Source of the DNA: Thermosyntropha sp.
GTDB taxonomy: Bacteria > Bacillota > Syntrophomonadia > Syntrophomonadales > Syntrophomonadaceae
Direction: 5' to 3'
DNA: 64,000 bases
Assembly: GCF_017656155.1 (NCBI RefSeq)
Contig: NZ_JACDOH010000002.1
Location: 124,001 to 188,000 of the forward strand
Part shown: piece by piece, positions 54,364-61,814 of the stretch
How the letters are laid out: each line of letters starts with the position of its first letter
Position numbering within the stretch: the stretch's first letter is position 1
The notes under the pieces: generated by a model
Told to the model about the DNA's origin: nothing
Database searches by the model: none
What the model saw: the letters and a program-made list of their open reading frames with translations, nothing else
Made by a program: the position numbers and the translations under genes

Positions 54364-55727
54364 TATAACTGAATCCTCTCTGCATCCTTCATAATTTGTC
54401 GTTTTAAATCAAATTGAATGGGAAGAGAAACTCCGCTTCTGCCATCCCTGTTTTTTTCAATATAGATATAATAATTTGGATTCAAGTATTTTTTTAATTC
54501 TTCATTTTCTGCCAGTTCTTCCTTGGATATGGGAGTCAGCTTAAGCATAAGATCACATTCATTTTTCATCCGCTTGGCTCCCTGTAAAGTCCCGTCAGGA
54601 TTGAGCTGAACCAAACACATGACCACAATCTGAAGATTTTGCGCCAACATTTTTTGGGTTTTTACTATCTGTTCAAGTATCTGCCATTCAGAAAGCTTAG
54701 GATCCTGTTTCTCCATTCTTCCAACATAGTCAATTATCATCATATCAATGTTTTTCTGCGCTTTAAATTTACGGGCTATTGATACAGTCTTTTCCGGTGT
54801 AAGATTCGGACAAGGATAAGAATAAAACCCGCTGTCTCTGAGCTTAGAATAAGCATTAAAAATTATGGATAATTCCGTTTCATTTATATCTCCGCTGCGA
54901 ATGCGCTCATGCTCAATCCCCGATAAAATAGATCCCCACCGTAAAGCTATTTGGGTACGGCTCATTTCTGTATTAAGATAAAGCACTTTTTTCCCAAAGT
55001 CAACGGCTATTGCTTTAGCAGTATGCAGAGCAAAAGCAGTTTTTCCATGTCCAGTCTGCGCACCTAAAATTACTAAATCACCCGGTTTGTAACCTAAAGT
55101 AATATGATCCAGATAAGAAAAACCGGTGGGAAGTCCTTCTAAAGGCAGAACCCCTTTATGCAGTTCTTTTATTTCCTTAAAACGAATAAATCTTTTTTCT
55201 ACTTCTTCATAACCTAATTTAGCAAGGTCAGCTGGAGTATCAATTTTTTCATCAATGTCAAAAGCAGTAAGATTAGTGAGCTCTTCTTCTGCCGAAAGCA
55301 GTATTTCTTCCGCATCACTTTCCGGATTTTCTGCCAACATAAAATAGCTACGGCGAAGAAAAGTTTCAAATCGGCGAAGCTTAGACTTATCTTTAACTTT
55401 TTTTATCCAATATTTGATATTTTCGTCATCAATATAATGTTCAGCAATATATTTCAACTCTTCTATATCCTTCGGATTAGTAAATATGCCAAGGGAATGA
55501 CCTTCTTTTAATATTTCGACATAAGTAGGCTTTATATCCCGTTCATAAAGGTTGCAGGCAAGTTCAAAAATAGTTGCATGCTTGGGAGAATAAAAATCAG
55601 AAGCCTGAAGAGATGAATGGGCTTCTATACAGGCCTCCTCCGCATGTATCATAGCTGACAGAACCCTTCGTTCACTTTCTAAGTCATAAAGGTTCTCGCG
55701 TATTTTTTCATAATTTTCGATAAACAA
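54363..55727 (-). CDS. DnaB-like replicative helicase, divergent
   Basis: The 454 residues have a DnaB N-terminal domain (LESERRVLSAMIHAEEACIE) and a RecA-type core: Walker A LGAQTGHGKTAFALHTAKAI (about residue 217), NTEMSRTQIALRWGS, Walker B IDMMIIDYVGR. The usual LSRxxE sensor region and DLRESGxIEQDAD are replaced by CLVQLNPDGTLQGAKRMKNE and CDLML, so it is not the ordinary chromosomal DnaB. Phage-like helicases look like this. It starts at TTG 55727 after GGTGGTG. A DnaD-like protein gene precedes it. Confidence 0.8.
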   Translation of the reverse strand: MFIENYEKIRENLYDLESERRVLSAMIHAEEACIEAHSSLQASDFYSPKHATIFELACNLYERDIKPTYVEILKEGHSLGIFTNPKDIEELKYIAEHYIDDENIKYWIKKVKDKSKLRRFETFLRRSYFMLAENPESDAEEILLSAEEELTNLTAFDIDEKIDTPADLAKLGYEEVEKRFIRFKEIKELHKGVLPLEGLPTGFSYLDHITLGYKPGDLVILGAQTGHGKTAFALHTAKAIAVDFGKKVLYLNTEMSRTQIALRWGSILSGIEHERIRSGDINETELSIIFNAYSKLRDSGFYSYPCPNLTPEKTVSIARKFKAQKNIDMMIIDYVGRMEKQDPKLSEWQILEQIVKTQKMLAQNLQIVVMCLVQLNPDGTLQGAKRMKNECDLMLKLTPISKEELAENEELKKYLNPNYYIYIEKNRDGRSGVSLPIQFDLKRQIMKDAERIQL

Positions 55728-55745
55728 AATATCACCACCAAATCA

Positions 55746-55769
55746 AAAACGGGATTTAAATCCCGTTTT
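55746..55769 (-). terminator. Terminator after the DnaD-like gene
   Basis: A perfect 24-base palindrome (AAAACGGGATTT at 55746-55757 and its complement) is followed on the minus strand by TGATTTGG. With almost no loop it is a partial terminator and may allow read-through to the helicase. Confidence 0.6.
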
Positions 55770-55782
55770 TAAAAATATTATA

Positions 55783-56946
55783 TTATACTTTACTTTTCAA
55801 CTCTTCCAAGGCAGCAGGAGGTACATAAATTTCATACTCAGGTTCAAACTTGGTTTTTTTCTCAGATTTAGAAGGATTTTTATCATTTCTACTTTTTGCT
55901 TTAAATTCTTTTATTTCCCTTTCAACATCCTCCAGCTGTCTGATTTCTTTACGCATCCAATTGTTAAGCACGCTGTCTATGTATTCCAATCCCCCATTTT
56001 TTGTGCGCTGGCACATAATTTCCCCTGCTTTCATAATCATAGCATGAGAAAATCCCCAGTCATATCTCCATTTATAATAAACTCGCCTGCGCGCTTCTGC
56101 ACTCATATCAATACCTGTAAAATTTCCAAATTCGATTATTTCAGGATCAAACTGAGAAGTTCTTAAAACCGTATTTTTTTGAACATCAACATATTTCTCA
56201 AAATAAAGACCCATTCCTTCAACAGTATTGATAGAATACTCTTTTAGATCGCGTGCTATTCTAGTTATTTCTTTAGGATTATAAATCTGTCTTTCAAAAC
56301 AAAGTTCAAGCATACAGAGCAAAAATTCAGGAGTAAACTTCATCTCATTAAGCCATCTTTTCAATTCATTGGCCATTTTCACACTGAGTAAATTGCCGGT
56401 TTTTTTCGCAATAAAATCAGCTACTTTTTTATAGTTTTCATCATTAACCTCATATAACTCTAAATCTAAAAGCGGTTTTGATGTTTTTTCTTCCAACTGT
56501 AGTTCCAGCTGCTTAATTTTTTCCCGGTATTCATCCAATAATTCTTCCATTTCCTGTCTTTTGGTATCATCAGTTGTATGTCCTGATAGTTCAGGATGAT
56601 CTCTTAAAATAAGAGCTTCAATTTTTTCTATAAGTGGTTCCAAATATATTTCTTTGTCATTAAACGAACGGTTATTGTCTTTTACCATGATAAGCTGCAA
56701 TTTCGCCAAACGGGCAATTTTCCTGGCAAGTTTTTGCTTAGTTAGCGAAGGACATGACTGCAATATCTGTCCTGTATTTATACCTGTCTGATACAAAGGC
56801 TTGGATTTTTCCAAAGCATAAAATATAGTAGCAATTACCCCTATATCTTCCATATCCAAATCCAGCTCTTTAGCATAAGAAAAAATAACCCCGGGGACAC
56901 ATGCATAACCCCAACGCATCATTTCTAAAGAAGCACATTTATCCAT
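55783..56946 (-). CDS. DnaD/DnaB_2-domain primosome protein
   Basis: The 387-residue protein has a winged-helix-like N-terminus (DLDMEDIGVIATIFYALEKS, SCPSLTKQKLARKIARLAKL), a coiled coil (RQEMEELLDEYREKIKQLEL) and then two DnaD/DnaB_2 blocks. The second is typical: YYKWRYDWGFSHAMIMKAGE, GGLEYIDSVLNNWMRK. Such proteins remodel DNA and recruit the helicase at replication origins. The tail is Lys/Glu-rich. ATG 56946 has AGAGGTG upstream. First gene of the operon with the helicase. Confidence 0.85.
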   Translation of the reverse strand: MDKCASLEMMRWGYACVPGVIFSYAKELDLDMEDIGVIATIFYALEKSKPLYQTGINTGQILQSCPSLTKQKLARKIARLAKLQLIMVKDNNRSFNDKEIYLEPLIEKIEALILRDHPELSGHTTDDTKRQEMEELLDEYREKIKQLELQLEEKTSKPLLDLELYEVNDENYKKVADFIAKKTGNLLSVKMANELKRWLNEMKFTPEFLLCMLELCFERQIYNPKEITRIARDLKEYSINTVEGMGLYFEKYVDVQKNTVLRTSQFDPEIIEFGNFTGIDMSAEARRRVYYKWRYDWGFSHAMIMKAGEIMCQRTKNGGLEYIDSVLNNWMRKEIRQLEDVEREIKEFKAKSRNDKNPSKSEKKTKFEPEYEIYVPPAALEELKSKV

Positions 56947-56983
56947 AATAACACCTCTGGCTCCCATCACACGAAGTAAGGAA

Positions 56984-57055
56984 ATTATATCACTCCAAAA
57001 TTGCGGTTAACAAACATATAATATTTAGATTAAACTTAAATTTAGTTTGTTAACC
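56984..57055 (-). promoter_or_regulatory. Promoter and 11-bp inverted repeat upstream of the DnaD-like gene
   Basis: On the minus strand TATAAT (56989-56984) has TTGTTA as -35 (57013-57008), 18 bases apart. The -35 lies inside GGTTAACAAAC (57005-57015), which is repeated in inverted form as GTTTGTTAACC (57045-57055) with 29 bases between. This looks like an operator for a repressor or activator that I cannot name. Confidence 0.6.
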
Positions 57056-57150
57056 AACAAAAAACTGAAATATATCGGCTTTTTGCATTAAAAATAAGCT
57101 TGACTCAATAAAAATTAAAATGGGAACCATATAAACCATAATAACATAGA

Positions 57151-58737
57151 CTACTGCTCATTTAAAATTTCTTCTATTCTGCTTAAATAAGCAATTATCT
57201 TATCATATTCCGCATTCATCCACTTTTCTTTAAATATAGTGTGTAGTTTCAAGGAAGTTTGAATATACATAGATTCTGCCTCCATTGCCTTTTGAATCTT
57301 CTCGTCAGATCTCTGGAACTTAACTTGTCCTTCATGATAATGCGGCAATTCTATTTCTTCCAACCACTCAGGAATATATACAGGCACTTTCAGCTCATTT
57401 TTTATCGCTTCTGCAAAAGCCAGCTGAGCTTCTTCTTCTCCATGCACCAAAAATATTTCTTTAGGAGGTGAAACAAAACCTTTAAGCCATGCGAGCAACC
57501 CATCTTTATCAGCATGTCCGGAATAATCTTCAATAGTCGCGATTTCTGCTTTAACCGCTACTTCTTCTCCATGAATTTTGACCAACTTTTCCCCTTCTAA
57601 TATCCTTCTGCCCAAAGTTCCTTCCGCCTGGTATCCAACAAATAATATGGTTGACTCAGGTCGCCACAAATTATGTTTAAGATGATGCTTAATACGGCCG
57701 GCATCACACATTCCGCTAGCAGAAATAATTATAGTCCCACCTTTTATTTTATTCAAAAGAGTTGAATCTTCTTGAGTGGTAGAAAAATGAAGGTTGGGAA
57801 GCTTTAAGGGATGTTTGCCTTCTGCTAAAAGCTGTTTAGTTTCATTATCGTAATATTCTGTATTTTCCTGGAAAATCCGCGTAGCGGCTACTGCTAAAGG
57901 GCTATCGATATAAATTTTGATATCCGGATTCAAAAAACCATTATGATAAAGATAATTCAAATCATACAGTAAATCCTGAGTGCGTTCTACTGCAAACGAT
58001 GGTATTATAAGATTGCCGCCTTTTTTCATGGTTTTTTCAATAATTTCCTTCAGCTGTTCTTTTCTTTGTCCTACTCCCTTGTGCAATCTGTTACCATAAG
58101 TAGACTCTATTATTACATAGTCAGCACTTTCGATAATCGCTGGATCTTTTATTATAGGCTGATTAGGACGCCCTAGGTCTCCGGAAAACACAAGTTTTAC
58201 CTTTTGATCATTTTCTTTAATCCACAGCTCTATAATATTAGAACCTAATATATGTCCAGCATCCCGCAGACGGACTTCTATTGAAGGAGTTAAAGGTATT
58301 ATTTCGTCAATATTAAGCGATACAAATTGATTAAGGCACTTTATTGCATCATCGACCGTATATATAGGTTCTAATAAAGGTTTACCTGCTCTTTTGTATT
58401 TTCGATTTTTACGTTCAACTTCCATTTCCTGTATATGGCCTGAATCCGGAAGGAGGATTTCGGCAAGCTTACGGGTGGCATAACTGCAGTATATAGTTCC
58501 TTTAAAGCCTTTTTTGCAGAGTTTGGGAACTAATCCTATATGATCAATATGGGCATGAGTTAAGATTAAAAAATCGATGGAAGCAGGATCAACTGGAAAT
58601 TCTCCATAATTCCTTTCTTTTATCTCTTTACTGCCCTGAAACAGTCCACAATCTACTGCTAAGCGGGTATTTTCTGTATCAATAAGGAAAAAAGAACCTG
58701 TAACGGATTTAGCTGCTCCTAAAAACTTAATCTTCAT
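57151..58737 (-). CDS. Beta-CASP metallo-beta-lactamase ribonuclease (COG1236-like)
   Basis: The 528-residue cytoplasmic enzyme has all MBL and beta-CASP motifs: THAHIDHIG (motif 2), DAGHILGS (motif 3), SGDLGRPNQPI (motif 4), IDSPLAVAATRIF (A), ISASGMCDAGRIKHHLKHN (B) and DYSGHADKDGLLAWL (C). These are CPSF/YSH1-type RNA nucleases, which act as endo- and 5'-exonucleases. The C-terminal 80 residues are helical and specific to this gene. No KH domain is seen. Likely monocistronic. Confidence 0.9.
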   Translation of the reverse strand: MKIKFLGAAKSVTGSFFLIDTENTRLAVDCGLFQGSKEIKERNYGEFPVDPASIDFLILTHAHIDHIGLVPKLCKKGFKGTIYCSYATRKLAEILLPDSGHIQEMEVERKNRKYKRAGKPLLEPIYTVDDAIKCLNQFVSLNIDEIIPLTPSIEVRLRDAGHILGSNIIELWIKENDQKVKLVFSGDLGRPNQPIIKDPAIIESADYVIIESTYGNRLHKGVGQRKEQLKEIIEKTMKKGGNLIIPSFAVERTQDLLYDLNYLYHNGFLNPDIKIYIDSPLAVAATRIFQENTEYYDNETKQLLAEGKHPLKLPNLHFSTTQEDSTLLNKIKGGTIIISASGMCDAGRIKHHLKHNLWRPESTILFVGYQAEGTLGRRILEGEKLVKIHGEEVAVKAEIATIEDYSGHADKDGLLAWLKGFVSPPKEIFLVHGEEEAQLAFAEAIKNELKVPVYIPEWLEEIELPHYHEGQVKFQRSDEKIQKAMEAESMYIQTSLKLHTIFKEKWMNAEYDKIIAYLSRIEEILNEQ

Positions 58738-58770
58738 ATATTTCCCCCGTCTTAGTAAATTTTTATTAAA

Positions 58771-59247
58771 TTATACTGCAACTACATGCTTTATGTCTTT
58801 CTTCTGAGAAAATTTTTCATACTGCTGAAAAAAATCAATAACTTCATATCTTATTTTTCCAATATCTCCTGAAACAAAAGCATTCTCGAGACTGGTAAAA
58901 CCGTTCTTGCCAAATTCCCTGACTATCTCATTAGTATCCAAATCGTCAACTAATTCAGTATATTTAGTATGAACGTCTTCAAATATTCCGTAATAAAGTT
59001 CTTTTATTTGCATAACCCTCTTTTGAGCCTGAATGACATCAAAATCGTCTTTTTCCACCATATGTAAGAGTCCGTGTAAAAGATTATGTATTAATTTATT
59101 ATTAAATATAGACATCATCAATTCTCTTTTATATTGTTTAGTCAAAAGATATTTTATATATTCTGAACACTCTTTCTGCCCTACTGGACCTAACGCTTGA
59201 AATGCCTTTAAAAGCTCAATTTCTTTTAAAGATAACTCAGCCAGCAT
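58771..59247 (-). CDS. Unknown helical protein with an RBS inside a hairpin
   Basis: The 158 residues are predicted helical and soluble: LSLKEIELLKAFQALGPVGQ, IHNLLHGLLHMVEKDDFDVI, KIRYEVIDFFQQYEKFSQK. No family recognised. The start ATG 59247 has AAAGGGGG seven bases upstream, but that RBS is paired in a stem (59252-59288). It is followed by the MBL gene on the same strand (33-base gap). Function unknown. Confidence 0.55.
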   Translation of the reverse strand: MLAELSLKEIELLKAFQALGPVGQKECSEYIKYLLTKQYKRELMMSIFNNKLIHNLLHGLLHMVEKDDFDVIQAQKRVMQIKELYYGIFEDVHTKYTELVDDLDTNEIVREFGKNGFTSLENAFVSGDIGKIRYEVIDFFQQYEKFSQKKDIKHVVAV

Positions 59248-59251
59248 ACGA

Positions 59252-59288
59252 AAAACCCCCTTTAGCTTTTTAGCTTAAAGGAGGTTTT
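59252..59288 (-). promoter_or_regulatory. Hairpin that sequesters an RBS and may terminate the upstream transcript
   Basis: The minus strand folds AAAACCTCCTTT (59288-59277) onto AAAGGGGGTTTT (59263-59252), 11 of 12 pairs, with an inner AGCT pairing and a TTTT-type loop. The 3' arm contains the AAAGGGGG RBS of the next gene and is followed by TCGTATG. It could act as terminator, attenuator or thermosensor. Confidence 0.65.
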
Positions 59289-59393
59289 CCATCCTGACCC
59301 GCTTAATTCCTGCATTTAATTATCGTATTATTCAGTACTTATTCAATGCTATTCGCTATAATTCACCATGTTCAATGTGCACATAATGGCAGA

Positions 59394-60569
59394 TTATCCT
59401 TTTCTATGTCGATCTAGAAAATTTCCCATTTTTTCAATAGCAGTTTCAATATTCTTTATACTCGCAGCATAACAACATCTTATATGTCCTTCCCCATTAG
59501 CACCAAAAGCATTCCCCGGAACAACAGCAACTTTTTCTTCAAAAAGAAGTCTTTCACAAAATTCTTCACTGGTCATTCCCGATATTTTTATTGAAGGGAA
59601 AGCATAAAATGCGCCTTTAGGTTCAAAACAATCCAAACCAATCTCTTTAAAACCAGAAAGCATAATTTTGCGGCGGTTATTATAATCATCTATCATCCTT
59701 CTCATTTCTGATTCTCCGTGTCGTAAAGCTTCAATGGCTGCCATCTGGCTCATAATAGGAGCACACATTATTGTATATTGGTGAATCTTAGTCATAGCAG
59801 CAATAATATCAGGGTTTCCACATGCATAACCTATCCTCCATCCCGTCATTGCATACGCTTTTGAAAAACCGTTAAGAACAATAGTCCTATCCCGCATACC
59901 CGGTAGTGCAGCTATGGAAACGTGTTCCCCGTTATAGGTAAGTTCACTGTAAATTTCATCAGATATAACAATTAAGTCATTTTTTATAATTATTTCCCTT
60001 AATTTTTCTAAATCTTCTTTCTCCATTATTCCACCAGTCGGATTATTAGGGTAAGCCAGAATAAGTATCTTGCTTTTGGGAGTAATATATTTTTCCAGGA
60101 TTTCAGGTTTAAGCCGGTATTCATCTTCAAAATAAGTAGGCACTGAAACTGCTTTACCATAGCCTAAAACTGTCCCCGGAGCATAAGAAACAAAACAGGG
60201 CTCGGGAACTAATACCTCATCTCCCGGGTTTAATAAAGCTCTAAGAGCTAAATCAACTGCTTCGCTCACCCCAATTGTAACTAGTACTTCTCTTTGCGGC
60301 GAATATTCAACTCCGATTTTCTTTTTCATATAAACGGCAATTTCTTCTCTCAATTCTAATAAGCCACTGTTAGAGGTATACATCGTATAACCTTTTTCTA
60401 AAGCATAAAAACAAGCCTCTCTTATATGCCAAGGAGTAACAAAATCCGGCTCCCCAACTCCTAAGGAAATGACCCCTTTAGTCTGAGTCACCAGATCAAA
60501 AAACTTTCTTATACCCGAAGGCGGAATTGACTGCACCGTCTTGGCCAAGTACTTATTCATATCGCTCAT
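59394..60569 (-). CDS. Class I PLP aminotransferase (aspartate/alanine type)
   Basis: The 391-residue fold type I aminotransferase has VISLGVGEPDF (N-terminus), AYPNNPTGGIM, VISDEIYSELTYNG, and the PLP lysine in LNGFSKAYAMTGWRIGYA. Arg in IRCCYAAS binds the substrate carboxylate. The gene overlaps the upstream Lrp gene by 4 bases and is under a T-box. The pairing with an Lrp regulator recalls B. subtilis alaR-alaT, so alanine is a likely product or substrate; aspartate is possible. Confidence 0.87.
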   Translation of the reverse strand: MSDMNKYLAKTVQSIPPSGIRKFFDLVTQTKGVISLGVGEPDFVTPWHIREACFYALEKGYTMYTSNSGLLELREEIAVYMKKKIGVEYSPQREVLVTIGVSEAVDLALRALLNPGDEVLVPEPCFVSYAPGTVLGYGKAVSVPTYFEDEYRLKPEILEKYITPKSKILILAYPNNPTGGIMEKEDLEKLREIIIKNDLIVISDEIYSELTYNGEHVSIAALPGMRDRTIVLNGFSKAYAMTGWRIGYACGNPDIIAAMTKIHQYTIMCAPIMSQMAAIEALRHGESEMRRMIDDYNNRRKIMLSGFKEIGLDCFEPKGAFYAFPSIKISGMTSEEFCERLLFEEKVAVVPGNAFGANGEGHIRCCYAASIKNIETAIEKMGNFLDRHRKG

Positions 60570-61054
60570 GGACTTACCACCAACCTCTTATCTTCTTCAG
60601 GTTCTTCAAAAATAAAGTCATCCTGTTTATAACGCTTAAGCACAAAATGGGTGACGGTGCTCTGCACCTGTTCCAATGTTGAAAGACGGTGAGAAACAAA
60701 CCATGCTATATCTTTCATGGTTTCACCCGTTACAACTACGGAAAGGTCGTAAGTTCCGCTCATAAGATACACGCACCTAACTTCGGGAAATCTGCATATT
60801 CTTTCCGCCACTTTTTCAAAACCTACTTCTCTTTCAGGAGCAACCTTTACATCAATCATGGCCGTAACTCCATCTTCGCCTAACCTTTCCCAGTTAATTA
60901 TAGTGTTATATCCCAGAATAATTTTGTCTTTTTCTAATTTCTCTATAATCTCTTTAATGACATTTTCATCTTTATCAAGAATAGCAGCAATTGTTTTAGA
61001 ACTCATTTTAGCATCATGTTCTAAAAGCTTAAGAATCTTTTTCTCAAGATTCAT
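60566..61054 (-). CDS. Lrp/AsnC-family transcriptional regulator
   Basis: The 162-residue protein has an N-terminal winged HTH (LLEHDAKMSSKTIAAILDKD, residues 11-30) and the RAM ligand-binding domain (AMIDVKVAPEREVGF, CVYLMSGTYDLSVVVTG). Such regulators sense amino acids. An AGGAGGAGG RBS precedes ATG 61054. It is cotranscribed with the aminotransferase behind a T-box leader, so it likely controls amino-acid metabolism and perhaps its own operon. Confidence 0.9.
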   Translation of the reverse strand: MNLEKKILKLLEHDAKMSSKTIAAILDKDENVIKEIIEKLEKDKIILGYNTIINWERLGEDGVTAMIDVKVAPEREVGFEKVAERICRFPEVRCVYLMSGTYDLSVVVTGETMKDIAWFVSHRLSTLEQVQSTVTHFVLKRYKQDDFIFEEPEEDKRLVVSP

Positions 61055-61084
61055 TATCTATCCTCCTCCTATAATTTTTGTATT

Positions 61085-61302
61085 AAAAAAGCTCTCATCC
61101 CTGGCAAGGGACGAGAGCCGTACTCCCGCGGTACCACCCTAATTGGCAAAACATGCCCAGCTTAATTTATTTTAACGGTAACAACCGTCCGGCTTAATTC
61201 ACCGGCGCTCTCAGGTGGCCTTCACTATATAACTGTTACCGGTTTTCAGCACCTCCGGCTCTCTGTAAACAGTCATACAGCTACTCTTCTGATCATCGCT
61301 TT
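61085..61302 (-). ncRNA. T-box riboswitch leader
   Basis: The minus strand shows a T-box: stem I start GCGATGATCAGAAGAGTA (about 61300-61283), AGAGAGCCGGAGG distal loop, a short stem III (ACGGT-TGTT-ACCGT), the T-box AGGGTGGTACCGCGG (61140-61126) and a terminator with GCTCTC/GAGAGC (61118-61091) plus TTTTTT. The specifier region is GTGAAGGCCACC (61223-61212). The register right after GAA gives GGC (Gly), one base on gives GCC (Ala). The T-box base after UGG is U, which needs discriminator A, as in tRNA-Ala here. It precedes the Lrp/aminotransferase genes. Confidence 0.9.
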
Positions 61303-61320
61303 TTATATTCAATTGCTATA

Positions 61321-61350
61321 ATCCTAACATAACAATTTTATTTAAGTCAA
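61321..61350 (-). promoter_or_regulatory. Promoter of the T-box operon
   Basis: On the minus strand TTGACT (61350-61345) and TAGGAT (61326-61321) are 18 bases apart, 20 bases before stem I. Confidence 0.6.
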
Positions 61351-61400
61351 CATATTCCGATAAAGACATGTTTGTCATGATTATAAAAAATAATTATATA

Positions 61401-61446
61401 TTAAATTCCTATTCTTTCATTTATTAAATTCCTATTCTTTCATTTA
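61401..61446. repeat. Perfect 23-bp tandem duplication
   Basis: The 23-base unit beginning TTAAATTCCTATTC and ending TTCATTTA occurs twice without a gap, at 61401-61423 and 61424-61446. It lies between the T-box promoter and the next plus-strand gene. Function not apparent. Confidence 0.9.
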
Positions 61447-61560
61447 CAAAATCCGTCATTTGAAGCCTAATTTTATCCAAAAATAACAATCTTTTTTTGC
61501 ACTAATTAAAGTTAAAATGCATATTATTTCTTTAGATTTTATTAGGAGGGATTCTGAAAA

Positions 61561-61800
61561 ATGTATACAGCGATAAATTTAAGCTCGGAAGAAAAAGAAA
61601 TAGCCCGCAAAGTTGACGATTATTTTAAAACCACCAATATGAATTTTCGGGACAAAGTATTCAATGCCCTTCTTATTGCCCAACATGAATTAGAAGGCCA
61701 TCATTTTTGCAGTGAAGCCGAAAAGCTCAAGATTATTCACTTTAAAAATACTCTTGACAGCTTGCTTAAAAAACTTAATACATTAGATAAAAATTTATAG
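61561..61800 (+). CDS. Small protein of unknown function
   Basis: The 79-residue protein has a TTAGGAGGGATT RBS upstream of ATG 61561. It reads MYTAINLSSEEKEIARKVDD, then NFRDKVFNALLIAQHELEGH and HFKNTLDSLLKKL, predicted helical and soluble. No family recognised. It stands alone between divergent and convergent neighbours, converging with the phosphatase-fold gene after 14 bases. Confidence 0.65.
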   Translation: MYTAINLSSEEKEIARKVDDYFKTTNMNFRDKVFNALLIAQHELEGHHFCSEAEKLKIIHFKNTLDSLLKKLNTLDKNL

Positions 61801-61814
61801 AATATATAAACCAG

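Noticed and set aside
61085-61142. Plus-strand ORF (60858-61142) across the T-box terminator
   Set aside because: It runs antisense to the Lrp gene and the T-box structure and has no RBS.
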